From contig DAIETC010000217.1 in the NCBI GenBank assembly GCA_027345905.1, positions 1-9,091 of the forward strand: a DNA stretch of 9,091 nucleotides, given 5' to 3'. The first letter of the stretch is position 1, and the number at the start of each line of letters is the position of its first letter. The notes below the pieces were generated by a model, which worked only from the letters and a program-made list of their open reading frames with translations, had not been told where the DNA came from and did no database searches. The translations under genes and the position numbers were made by a program. This document shows, piece by piece, positions 1-6,097 of this stretch. Source of the stretch: Kineosporiaceae bacterium. Its GTDB lineage: Bacteria > Actinomycetota > Actinomycetes > Actinomycetales > Angustibacteraceae.

Positions 1-1990
1 CCCGCACCTGCAGCAGGCTCGGCCCGGACGGCGATCCGCCGCGCGCCAGCCCCACGCCCAGGACGTCACCGTCCGCCGTCACCGCGGTGCAGTCCGGCAG
101 CGCCCGAACCAGGTCCCGGGCCTGCGCAAGGGTGCCGACCACCGCCGCCCGGGCCAGCAGCCGGTCCAGTGCGCTGCGAACGGTGGGGTCGGCCTGGACC
201 AGGTCGCGAGCCCAGACGGCGCCGTGCGGCAGCTGCGGCCAACCCGCGGGATCCTCGTCCGCACCATGGCCGGCACCGACCACCAGCTCGGCATGGCCGG
301 CGTCGTCGCGGCGCAGCAGGGTCAGGGCGCTCACCGCGTCGTCCAAGGTGCCAACCGCCACCGCCTCGGCGCTGGCCCCCAGCAAGGCGCCGAGCGCAAC
401 CTCGTGACCTGGTTGCACGCGCAGCAACGCGGCCACCGAGCCCAACACACCGCTCACCTGGTCGCTGGCGGCCAGCAGGGCCCCCGCACCGTCCTTGCTG
501 GTCAGACCGAGCTCGAGCGCCTCGCGCCGGGCCGTCCAGGTGGCGCGTTCGCGCTCGGCGGCACGCTCTGCCTCGACGAGCCGTTCTACCTGCGCCTTCG
601 CGCGCTCCAGCTCGGCAGCGGCCTGCTCGTACTCCGCGTCCAGGCCCTGCTCCCCCGCCTCGACGCCGGCGACCTGCGACTCCAGGGCGGTGAACTCCCG
701 CTCGGCCTTGGCACCGCGCTCCTCGGCCTCGACGACCGCTTTGGCCAAGCGGCCGACCTCGGCCTCGGTGGCCTCGATCCGGCTGCGGCGAGCCGCCACC
801 TGGCCAGCCAGTCGGGCCAGGCCCTCACGGCGGTCGGCGGCTGCCCGCAGTACCGCCGCGAGGCGCTGCTGCTCGGCGCTGGCCGCCTGCTCGGCAGCAC
901 TGCGCTGGGCGCTGAGCAGCTGCAGCCGCTCACGCGCGGCAGCCACCTCGCCCTGCAGTGCCTGCTCCTGCTCGCGGGCCCGGGCGTCCTGGGCGTTCAG
1001 CTCCTGCGGGTCGGGGCCAGCAACGGGTGTGGGGTCGCTGGGGTCAGCCAGCAGCCGCAACCGCTCGGCCGCCAGGTCACGGGTCGAGCGCAGCTGTTCG
1101 CGCAGGCTCGACAGCTGGTACCAGACCTGCTGGGTGTGGGCGACCAGCGGCGCCTGCTCGTGGGCGGCCCGCTCGAGATCGGCCAGCTCGCCGCCCGCGG
1201 CGCCCAGTGCCGCCTGCAGCTGCTGGCGCCGGGCGCGCAGGACGCTCTCGTCGGCCAGCTCGGCCTCCAGGGCACGCAGCTGGGTGGTCAGGTCGTCGGC
1301 CAGCAGGCGCAATCGGGCGTCGCGCGCGTCGGACTGCACCGAGGCGGCCCGGCGCGCGACCTCGGCCTGGCGCCCCAGCGGCCCGAGCTGACGACGGATC
1401 TCGGCGGTCAGGTCGCTGACCCGGGTCACGTTGGCCTGCATCGCCTCGAGCTTGCGCAGCGCCTTCTCCTTGCGCTTGCGGTGCTTCAGGACGCCAGCGG
1501 CCTCCTCGATGAAGCCGCGGCGCTCCTGCGGTGTGGCCCGCAGCACGGCGTCCAGCTGGCCCTGGCCCACGATGACGTGCATCTCGCGCCCGATCCCCGA
1601 GTCCGAGAGCAGGTCCTGGACGTCCAGCAACCGGCACGAGGCGCCGTTGATCGTGTAGTCGGACCCACCGCCGCGGAACATCGTGCGGGTGATCGTCACC
1701 TCGGCGTACTCGATGGGCAAGGCGCCGTCGGTGTTGTCGATCGTCAGGCTCACCTCGGCGCGGCCCAGCGGGGCCCGGCCGGACGTCCCGGCGAAGATGA
1801 CGTCCTCCATCTTCCCGCCGCGCAGGCTCTTGGCACCCTGCTCGCCCATCACCCAGGTGAGGGCGTCGACGACGTTGGACTTGCCCGACCCGTTCGGCCC
1901 GACGACGACGGTGACGCCCGGCTCCAAGTCGAGCGTGGTCGCCGAAGCGAAGGACTTGAACCCTCGCAACGTGAGGCTCTTGAGGTACAC
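1..1990 (-). CDS. smc: Chromosome segregation ATPase Smc (N-terminal part, cut by window edge)
   Basis: Smc is the ATPase core of the bacterial condensin (with ScpA and ScpB), which compacts and separates sister chromosomes. The first 663 codons are visible on the minus strand with no stop, and the gene continues past base 1. The N-terminal ATPase head shows the Walker A motif GPNGSGKS at residues 31-38. It also shows the conserved GEQGAKSLRGGKMEDVIF block (49-66) and the Q-loop region VGQGQLD (141-147). From about residue 165 to 495 the sequence is rich in A, E, R, Q and L, as expected for the first coiled-coil arm. From about 500 it becomes less charged and resembles the start of the hinge domain. 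The missing part should hold the second arm and the Walker B head. The GTG start at 1990 is chosen because VYLKSLTLRGFKSF matches the family N-terminus and GGGAG lies 8 nt upstream. The gene follows acyP by 37 nt. It does not appear as a closed reading frame only because its stop lies outside the window. Confidence 0.97.
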   Translation of the reverse strand, partial: MYLKSLTLRGFKSFASATTLDLEPGVTVVVGPNGSGKSNVVDALTWVMGEQGAKSLRGGKMEDVIFAGTSGRAPLGRAEVSLTIDNTDGALPIEYAEVTITRTMFRGGGSDYTINGASCRLLDVQDLLSDSGIGREMHVIVGQGQLDAVLRATPQERRGFIEEAAGVLKHRKRKEKALRKLEAMQANVTRVSDLTAEIRRQLGPLGRQAEVARRAASVQSDARDARLRLLADDLTTQLRALEAELADESVLRARRQQLQAALGAAGGELADLERAAHEQAPLVAHTQQVWYQLSSLREQLRSTRDLAAERLRLLADPSDPTPVAGPDPQELNAQDARAREQEQALQGEVAAARERLQLLSAQRSAAEQAASAEQQRLAAVLRAAADRREGLARLAGQVAARRSRIEATEAEVGRLAKAVVEAEERGAKAEREFTALESQVAGVEAGEQGLDAEYEQAAAELERAKAQVERLVEAERAAERERATWTARREALELGLTSKDGAGALLAASDQVSGVLGSVAALLRVQPGHEVALGALLGASAEAVAVGTLDDAVSALTLLRRDDAGHAELVVGAGHGADEDPAGWPQLPHGAVWARDLVQADPTVRSALDRLLARAAVVGTLAQARDLVRALPDCTAVTADGDVLGVGLARGGSPSGPSLLQVR

Positions 1991-1998
1991 CAGGCTCG

Positions 1999-2003
1999 CT
2001 CCC
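1999..2003 (-). promoter_or_regulatory. Shine-Dalgarno sequence of smc
   Basis: On the minus strand this reads GGGAG and ends 8 nt before the GTG at 1990. It supports that GTG as the smc start, in agreement with where the family homology begins. Confidence 0.6.
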
Positions 2004-2027
2004 GCCGACGGACGTGTCGGGCCGAGG

Positions 2028-2336
2028 CTACCGCTCGACGAACCCGCAGCACGTGCCCCGCGCCGTGGACCACTGGTGGCTCACGCCGGTCACGACGCCC
2101 GGACGTCGAGCCGTCGTCGATGCCGGGCCCAGCTGGGCGAGCAGCCGCTCGCAGTGCGCCCGGGAGCCTTCGGCGACCACCTCGACCCGCCCGTCGTCCA
2201 GGTTCGCGGCGTGCCCCACCAGCCCCAGCTCCAGGGCCCGCGAGCGCACCCACCAGCGAAAGCCCACGCCCTGCACGCGGCCGCGCACGAACGCGGTCAG
2301 GCGGGCGCCAGGTTCGGGTTCGGGTGTCGTGGGCAC
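2028..2336 (-). CDS. acyP: Acylphosphatase
   Basis: This small enzyme hydrolyses carboxyl-phosphate bonds such as those in acetyl phosphate and 1,3-bisphosphoglycerate. The 102-residue protein has the usual length and a single acylphosphatase domain. The phosphate-binding loop GRVQGVGFR (19-27) contains the catalytic arginine R27. The second motif, NLDDGRVEVVAEG (45-57), contains the catalytic asparagine N45. The family usually has a G-x-V-R-N pattern before this asparagine; here it is GHAAN, with the asparagine kept. I chose the GTG at 2336, which begins 4 nt after the mutM stop and leaves about 10 residues before the domain. Another in-frame GTG at 2363 would add 9 residues and overlap mutM by 23 nt. 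An AGGTG inside the mutM end could serve as ribosome binding site for the shorter form. The position between mutM and smc is typical of actinobacteria, and translation is probably coupled to mutM. What the enzyme does for the cell is not clear from the sequence. Confidence 0.9.
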   Translation of the reverse strand: MPTTPEPEPGARLTAFVRGRVQGVGFRWWVRSRALELGLVGHAANLDDGRVEVVAEGSRAHCERLLAQLGPASTTARRPGVVTGVSHQWSTARGTCCGFVER

Positions 2337-2340
2337 GGGC

Positions 2341-3210
2341 TCAACGCACCTGGCCGGGCGCACGACGTGGCCGCGGCTGGCAGCGCGGGCAGCTGAAGCT
2401 GGAGCGGTTCATGAACGCCTCGCGCCGGATCCCGGTCCCGCACCGTGGGCAGGGCTGGCCAGCCCGGCCGTAGGCGGCCAGCGAGCGCCCGAAGTAGCCG
2501 CTGGCGCCGCTGACGTCGACATAGAGCGCGTCGAAGGAGGTGCCGCCCTGGGCCAACGCCTCGGTGAGCACGTCGGCGGCGCACGCCAGCACCCGGCGTA
2601 CCGTGCGAGCGCTCAACGTGTCGGTCGCGCGCTCACCGTGCACCCGGGCGCGCCACAAGGCCTCGTCGGCGTAGATGTTGCCGATTCCGGACACGACACC
2701 CTGGTCGAGCAGGGCGCGCTTGATGCCCGTACGACGGGCCCGCAACCGGCGCACCGCCGCCTCGAGGTCGTACTCCGGGCCCAGCGGGTCCGGGCCGATG
2801 TGCGCTACCGAGGCGGGCAGCCCCGCGTCGGTCACGGGGTCCAGCCACAGGCCCCCGAAGGTGCGCTGGTCGACGAACCGCAGCTGCGGGCCGGCGTCCT
2901 GGAAGCTCAGCCGCACGCGCAGGTGGACCTCGTCCGCGGCGTCCGGGGGTTGCACGAGCAGCTGCCCGCTCATGCCCAGGTGCGCGACGAGCGCCTCCCG
3001 GGGACCGTCGAGATCGAGCCACAGGAACTTGCCGCGCCGCCGGGCCGCGACGGCGCGGCGTCCGGCCAGGCGGGCACTTAGGTCACTCGCCCCCGGCAGG
3101 TGCCGGCGCACCGCCCGCGGGTGGCGCACCTCGAGCGCCGCCACGCGCCGACCCACCACGTGCGCCTGCACACCGCGCCGCACGACCTCGACCTCGGGCA
3201 GCTCGGGCAC
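2341..3210 (-). CDS. mutM: Formamidopyrimidine-DNA glycosylase (Fpg/MutM)
   Basis: MutM is a bifunctional base-excision-repair enzyme that removes 8-oxoguanine and formamidopyrimidines and then cuts the abasic site by beta/delta elimination. The 289-residue protein begins PELPEVEVVRRG after the initiator. Pro2 is the Schiff-base nucleophile and Glu3 the general acid. The conserved lysine of the RRRGKFLW segment is K61. The helix-two-turn-helix region contains VSGIGNIYADEALW. The C-terminal zinc finger is Cys254-x2-Cys257-x16-Cys274-x2-Cys277, with the DNA-binding arginine in NRSSFSC (R269). All key residues are present, so the enzyme should be active. The start is GTG at 3210, fixed by the essential Pro-Glu, and lies 3 nt after the rnc stop, which suggests translational coupling. 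After the zinc finger there is a short basic tail of about 12 residues (PRPRRAPGQVR). The nearest alternative, Nei/endonuclease VIII, is less likely given the PELPEVE start and genomic position. Confidence 0.97.
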   Translation of the reverse strand: MPELPEVEVVRRGVQAHVVGRRVAALEVRHPRAVRRHLPGASDLSARLAGRRAVAARRRGKFLWLDLDGPREALVAHLGMSGQLLVQPPDAADEVHLRVRLSFQDAGPQLRFVDQRTFGGLWLDPVTDAGLPASVAHIGPDPLGPEYDLEAAVRRLRARRTGIKRALLDQGVVSGIGNIYADEALWRARVHGERATDTLSARTVRRVLACAADVLTEALAQGGTSFDALYVDVSGASGYFGRSLAAYGRAGQPCPRCGTGIRREAFMNRSSFSCPRCQPRPRRAPGQVR

Positions 3211-3213
3211 CGG

Positions 3214-3927
3214 CTAGCCGGCGGTCTCGGGATGACGCTGGCGCAGCACCGCCCAGGCCAGGGACGCGGCGCGCTGCTCCGCCTGCTTCTTGCTGCCCCC
3301 GTGACCGACTCCCAGGTGCTCACCCCCGACGTGGGCGACGGCGGTGAAGCTCTTCGCGTGGTCCGGGCCCTGCTCGGCGACGACGTACTCGGGGACCCCC
3401 AGACCGGCCACCGCGCTCAGCTCCTGCAGGCTGGTCTTCCAGTCCAGGCCCGCACCCAGGGTCGCGGCGTCGGCCAGCAGGGGATCGATCAGGCGGTGCA
3501 CGAGGGCCCGGGCCGCGGGCATGCCCTGGTCGACGTAGACCGCGCCGATGAGCGCCTCGACCGTGTCGGCGAGGATCGAGTCCTTGTCGCGCCCGCCCGT
3601 GGTGACCTCGCCGCGACCCAGGTACACGTAGTCGCCGACGCCCAGGTCCCGCCCGACGCCGGCCAGCGCGCGCATGTTGACGACCGAGGCGCGCAGCTTG
3701 GCTAGCTGGCCCTCGGGCAGGTCGGGGTAGGCGTGGTACAGCGTGTCGGTGACGACCAGTCCCAGCACCGAGTCGCCGAGGAACTCCAGCCGCTCGTTCG
3801 TGGGCAACCCGCCGTGCTCGTAGGCGTAGCTGCGGTGGGTCAGGGCCCGGCGCAGCAGCGCGGGTTCGACCTGCGCCCCGAGCACGGCGAGCAGGCCGGC
3901 GGCGTCGGCCGGACGGCTGCGGGCCAT
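3214..3927 (-). CDS. rnc: Ribonuclease III
   Basis: RNase III is a dimeric Mg-dependent endonuclease that cuts double-stranded RNA. It releases 16S and 23S rRNA precursors and processes some mRNAs. The 237-residue protein has the signature NERLEFLGDSVLG at 44-56, containing the metal-site residues E45, E48 and D52. The second acidic pair lies in ADTVEALIGAVYVD, at D121 and E124. A C-terminal double-stranded-RNA-binding domain runs from about DWKTSLQEL (162) to the end, with the basic GGSKKQAEQRAA helix. Both domains are complete. The ATG at 3927 gives the normal N-terminus and lies 11 nt after the rpmF stop. The open frame extends further upstream to 3999, but that extension overlaps rpmF and does not look like RNase III. 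Only a weak G-rich sequence precedes the ATG, so expression probably depends on coupling within the rpmF-rnc-mutM block. The rpmF-rnc neighbourhood is widespread in bacteria and links ribosome synthesis with rRNA maturation. Confidence 0.97.
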   Translation of the reverse strand: MARSRPADAAGLLAVLGAQVEPALLRRALTHRSYAYEHGGLPTNERLEFLGDSVLGLVVTDTLYHAYPDLPEGQLAKLRASVVNMRALAGVGRDLGVGDYVYLGRGEVTTGGRDKDSILADTVEALIGAVYVDQGMPAARALVHRLIDPLLADAATLGAGLDWKTSLQELSAVAGLGVPEYVVAEQGPDHAKSFTAVAHVGGEHLGVGHGGSKKQAEQRAASLAWAVLRQRHPETAG

Positions 3928-3938
3928 GCGGGGCCCGC

Positions 3939-4133
3939 TCAGGCCTGGTGCTCGGTGCGCTCTGCCGCGGCGTAGTGGCGCCCGGCGTACGTGCCGCACG
4001 CGGGGCAGGCCATGTGCGGCTGGCGCAGCTCACGACACTGGGGGCACAGCGACAGCGTCGCCGGCGTCGCCTTCCAGTTCGCCCGGCGCGAGCGGGTGTT
4101 GGAGCGCGACATCTTGCGCTTCGGGACGGCCAC
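3939..4133 (-). CDS. rpmF: 50S ribosomal protein L32 (bL32, zinc-binding form)
   Basis: bL32 is a small basic protein of the large ribosomal subunit. The 64-residue product begins MAVPKRKMSRSNTRSRRA, the standard L32 N-terminus. It contains a zinc ribbon with C30-P-Q-C33 and C43-P-A-C46, so this is the C+ (zinc-binding) form. Actinobacteria often carry a second, cysteine-free L32 that is expressed under zinc starvation; no such copy is in this window. The start is GTG at 4133, a single base after the yceD stop. An AGGAAGAG run inside the yceD end can act as ribosome binding site. The tight spacing suggests co-transcription and coupling with yceD, the usual partner of rpmF. The open frame extends upstream through yceD, but that part is out of frame with any plausible L32 sequence. 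Confidence 0.97.
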   Translation of the reverse strand: MAVPKRKMSRSNTRSRRANWKATPATLSLCPQCRELRQPHMACPACGTYAGRHYAAAERTEHQA

Positions 4134-4134
4134 G

Positions 4135-4818
4135 TCAGTTCTCTTCCTGTGCGTCGGACGGCGGTCGCGGGCGAGCGTCGTCCAGCTTCGTCGACTGGCT
4201 CTCGTCGAGCGCCAGGTCCTGCAGCATCGACCAACGCGGGTCGACGACGTCGTGGTGGTGCTCCGGCTCGTCGCCCAGGCGCGCCCCGCACTGCGAGCAC
4301 AGCCCCGGGCAGTCGTCCCGGCACAGCGGTTGGAACGGCAGTGCAGGCACCACCGCGTCACGCAGCACGGGCTCCAGGTCGATCAGGTCGCCCTCGAGCT
4401 CGTGCACCTCGTCCTCGTCGACGTCCTCGGCCGGGCGCCTACCGGGGTAGGTGTACAGCTCGGTGAGGGTGACCTGGATCTCCTCGTCCAGATCGCCCAG
4501 ACACCGGATGCACTCCCCGCCCACCCGGGCGCGGACCGCCCCGGTGACCAGCACACCCTCCATCACCGACTCCAGCCGAAGGTCCAGGTGAATGCTGGAA
4601 CCCTCGATGACGCCGATGATCTCGGTGCCCAGGTCGGCGGGCGCGGGCACGTCGCGGGACATCGTGAGCATCGACCCCGGACGCCGATCCAGCTCGTGGG
4701 TGTCGAGCACGAGCGGCGCGCGGTGGTTCAGACGGATCGCGAACTCCCAGACGTGACGCAGCCACTGACCTAGTCCTGACCGGGCGCGACACGGCTGCGC
4801 CCAGTCGATCTGACGCAC
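4135..4818 (-). CDS. yceD: YceD/DUF177 family protein (23S rRNA accumulation protein)
   Basis: Members of this family are needed for normal 23S rRNA accumulation and almost always sit directly before rpmF, as here with a 1-nt gap. The core is clear: LVLDTHELDRRPGSM, then SVMEGVLVTGAV, a CIRC pair (C103, C106 in the long form), the acidic linker and DLEPVLRDAVVPALP. A C-terminal CRDDCPGLCSQCG cluster (C166, C170, C174, C177) follows. The cysteines could bind zinc. The start is uncertain. The coordinates use the longest frame, with GTG at 4818 (227 residues), but its first ~28 residues do not resemble the family. Homology begins around LNHRAPLVLDTHEL (residue 30). The only other standard start nearby, GTG at 4710, would cut into that conserved block. 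An ATC at 4737 follows GGGAG by 6 nt and would give a 200-residue protein of typical length. A candidate promoter lies just before 4818. Family identity is secure; the N-terminus is not. Confidence 0.9.
   Translation of the reverse strand: MRQIDWAQPCRARSGLGQWLRHVWEFAIRLNHRAPLVLDTHELDRRPGSMLTMSRDVPAPADLGTEIIGVIEGSSIHLDLRLESVMEGVLVTGAVRARVGGECIRCLGDLDEEIQVTLTELYTYPGRRPAEDVDEDEVHELEGDLIDLEPVLRDAVVPALPFQPLCRDDCPGLCSQCGARLGDEPEHHHDVVDPRWSMLQDLALDESQSTKLDDARPRPPSDAQEEN
4744..4748 (-). promoter_or_regulatory. Possible Shine-Dalgarno sequence inside the long yceD frame
   Basis: On the minus strand this reads GGGAG and ends 6 nt before an ATC codon (4737-4735), where homology to the YceD family begins almost at once. 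It has no function if translation starts at GTG 4818, but is well placed if ATC is the real start. This is an inference from spacing only. Confidence 0.35.
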
Positions 4819-4819
4819 C

Positions 4820-4849
4820 AGGCTAGCGGACCACCCCCCGCCGGCCCAA
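4820..4849 (-). promoter_or_regulatory. Candidate promoter for yceD-rpmF-rnc-mutM
   Basis: In the 79-nt spacer after the SepIVA-like gene, the minus strand reads TAGCCT at 4825-4820, which fits the actinobacterial -10 pattern TANNNT. TTGGGC at 4849-4844 could be a weak -35 element, with an 18-nt spacer. Transcription would begin near 4813-4811. That lies inside or after the GTG at 4818, so this promoter and that start codon are not compatible. If it works, it would feed the yceD-to-acyP block independently of coaD. Confidence 0.35.
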
Positions 4850-4897
4850 TCAGCGGCCTAGTCAGCCGGACAACCAGCGGGCGAATCTGCGGGCAAG

Positions 4898-5419
4898 TCA
4901 GGGTGCAGACAAGCCGGCACCCAAGGCGCCCTCGGTGTCGCCGTCGCCGGATCCGGCCCGGCCACCGTCGGCCGCCTGGCGCTCGGCCAGGCGCTCGCGG
5001 CCCCGGCGCACCTGCGCCATGAGCTGGTCCAAGGCGATCTCGAACTCGCCGAGCTTGCGGTCCACGTAGTCGTCGGCCTGGGTCAACAGGCGCTGCGACT
5101 CGCTCTGCGCCGCCGACAGCACCGCGTCGGCGCGCTCGCGGGCGCTCACCACGACGGCGGTCTCCTCGACCAGCCGGTCGTGCTCGGCACGCGCCTGCGC
5201 CACCAGCTGCTCGGCCTGCGCCCGGCCCTGGTCGACGACGGCGGCGCGGTCGCTGAGCAGCACGTCCGCGTCGTGCAGCTGGGCCGGCAGCAGCTCGCGT
5301 AGGTCGTCGAGCAGGCCGAGCAGCTCGGCCCGGTTGACCAGGGCCGAAGCCGACATCGGCATCGCCCGCGCGTCCTCGACCAGGGCGCTGATCTGATCCA
5401 GCTTGTCGTGCACGTCCAC
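4898..5419 (-). CDS. SepIVA-like coiled-coil septation protein (DivIVA-related)
   Basis: The 173-residue protein matches the pattern of the actinobacterial family that includes mycobacterial SepIVA (Rv2927c, MSMEG_2416), a DivIVA-like septation factor. The resemblance is clear at both ends. Near the N-terminus it is LDQISALVEDARAMPMSASALVNRAEL, read as two parts at about 7-33. Near the C-terminus it is DDYVDRKLGEFEIALDQL (117-134) followed by RRGRERL. The middle (about 50-115) is a charged, alanine-rich helix likely to form a coiled coil. The last ~25 residues are glycine- and acid-rich and probably disordered. There is no signal peptide or membrane segment, so it should be cytoplasmic. It is shorter than the mycobacterial protein (about 245 residues), mainly because the central coiled coil is reduced. 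The GTG at 5419 is chosen because VDVHDKLDQI fits homologues and AGAGGA lies 9 nt upstream. It follows coaD by 29 nt and precedes yceD, as in mycobacteria. Gene callers often label such proteins ATP synthase subunit B-like or cell-division initiation proteins. Confidence 0.85.
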   Translation of the reverse strand: MDVHDKLDQISALVEDARAMPMSASALVNRAELLGLLDDLRELLPAQLHDADVLLSDRAAVVDQGRAQAEQLVAQARAEHDRLVEETAVVVSARERADAVLSAAQSESQRLLTQADDYVDRKLGEFEIALDQLMAQVRRGRERLAERQAADGGRAGSGDGDTEGALGAGLSAP

Positions 5420-5428
5420 GCGCTCAGA

Positions 5429-5434
5429 TCCTCT
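5429..5434 (-). promoter_or_regulatory. Shine-Dalgarno sequence of the SepIVA-like gene
   Basis: On the minus strand this reads AGAGGA and ends 9 nt before the GTG at 5419. It favours that GTG over the second GTG two codons later. It also favours it over the much longer open frame that runs upstream through coaD in another phase. Confidence 0.55.
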
Positions 5435-5448
5435 CGCTGTCGGGCCAC

Positions 5449-5937
5449 CTAGTCGCGAGCTGGACCCCGACGCGCCACCAACACCTCTCGGACGGCGTCC
5501 GGCACCAGTCCGCTGACGTCTCCACCGTAGGCGTTCACCGCCTTCACCAGGCTGCTCGACACGTGCGCCAACCCCGGGTCGCCGGGCACGAACAGCGTCT
5601 CGATGCCGGTGAGGTGCCGGTTCATCAACGCCATCGCCAGCTCGTACGCCATGTCGCCCCCACCGCGCAGGCCCTTGACGATCGCCTCGGCGCGGACCTC
5701 TTGGCACACCTGCACCAGCAGGCGGCCCTCGAACGCCGCCACCCGCACGCCGGTGCGCTCGCCGACGGCGGAGCGCAGCATCGCCGTCCGCTCCTCGATC
5801 GTGAACATCCCCTTCTTGTCCGGGTTGTCCATGATCGCGACGACCACCTCGTCGCACAGGGTGCGGGCGCGCTCGATCACGTCCAGGTGTCCCACGGTGA
5901 GCGGGTCGTAGGACCCGGGGCAGACGCAGCAGCGCAC
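5449..5937 (-). CDS. coaD: Phosphopantetheine adenylyltransferase
   Basis: CoaD transfers AMP from ATP to 4'-phosphopantetheine, giving dephospho-CoA, the penultimate step of coenzyme A synthesis. The 162-residue protein has the normal length. Visible motifs are the nucleotidyltransferase signature PGSYDPLTVGH at 7-17 (with T14-x-G16-H17) and the NPDKKGMF loop at 38-45. IVKGLRGGGDMAYELAMALMNR (86-107, given here as key residues K88, G89, R91, D95, Y98) and VSSSLVK at 126-132 also fit the family. Small departures are Tyr in place of the usual Phe after PGS, three cysteines at positions 3, 4 and 6, and Ala after VSSSLVK where Glu is common. The GTG at 5937 is chosen because the family begins 3-5 residues before CPGS; the open frame itself continues upstream to 6084 without resemblance to CoaD. 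A TAGGTT box 7 nt before this GTG suggests its own promoter and a leaderless message. It follows rsmD, the usual neighbour, after a 160-nt gap. Confidence 0.96.
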   Translation of the reverse strand: MRCCVCPGSYDPLTVGHLDVIERARTLCDEVVVAIMDNPDKKGMFTIEERTAMLRSAVGERTGVRVAAFEGRLLVQVCQEVRAEAIVKGLRGGGDMAYELAMALMNRHLTGIETLFVPGDPGLAHVSSSLVKAVNAYGGDVSGLVPDAVREVLVARRGPARD

Positions 5938-5944
5938 GAACGCG

Positions 5945-5950
5945 AACCTA
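5945..5950 (-). promoter_or_regulatory. Candidate -10 box of a leaderless coaD promoter
   Basis: The minus strand reads TAGGTT, matching TANNNT, with 7 nt between its end and the GTG start of coaD. Transcription would then begin at or next to the start codon. No good -35 is seen; TTAGGT with a 16-nt spacer is the nearest. The AGG within the box could alternatively serve as a poor Shine-Dalgarno at 10 nt. Confidence 0.45.
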
Positions 5951-6000
5951 CCCCGTCGACGTGACCACCTAACGCATGCGCCGTGCCTGCTGGTGCTGCG

Positions 6001-6029
6001 GCGGCGCGTCACACAGGAGGCCGCGCCAC
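6001..6029 (-). other. Hairpin in the rsmD-coaD spacer
   Basis: In the 160-nt gap between rsmD and coaD an inverted repeat GGCGCG (6003-6008) and CGCGCC (6022-6027) encloses a 13-nt loop. On the minus-strand RNA the stem extends to 8 pairs through one G-U pair. There is no T run on either side, so it is not a classical intrinsic terminator. It could slow or end rsmD transcription, or simply be a chance feature of GC-rich DNA. I see nothing else of note in this gap apart from the coaD -10 box. Confidence 0.2.
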
Positions 6030-6097
6030 AAAGGAGCACGTCGCCGCGCACCGGCTCGCCCGGGCACCGGGGTTGCCTGATCACGGCGGGACGGCGC

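Noticed and set aside
2025..2030. TAGCCT at the acyP stop as a possible smc promoter
   Set aside because: It fits TANNNT, but it includes the acyP stop codon and lacks any -35. smc has a clear Shine-Dalgarno and follows acyP by only 37 nt. A single six-base match here is not enough.
224..2473. A 749-codon open frame on the plus strand across smc, acyP and the end of mutM
   Set aside because: It lies antisense to three clearly recognisable genes and shows no domain or motif. Its composition (L, G, A, R, Q) is what the antisense of a GC-rich coiled-coil gene gives, and its start and end do not respect gene borders. The absence of stops follows from the strong G/C bias at third positions.
3928..3999. 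N-terminal extension of rnc overlapping rpmF
   Set aside because: The extra residues (RHVRRAPLRRGRAHR...) are the alternative-frame reading of the rpmF end and do not resemble RNase III. The ATG at 3927 gives a normal length.
4819..4897. Short inverted repeats (GGCC...GGCC and CGGC...GCCG) after the SepIVA-like gene as a terminator
   Set aside because: The stems are only 4 pairs, have no T run, and are expected by chance in such GC-rich sequence.
5420..5857. N-terminal extension of the SepIVA-like frame to 319 residues
   Set aside because: The extension is the out-of-frame reading of coaD, whose motifs are intact in another phase. The GTG at 5419 has a good ribosome binding site and fits homologues.
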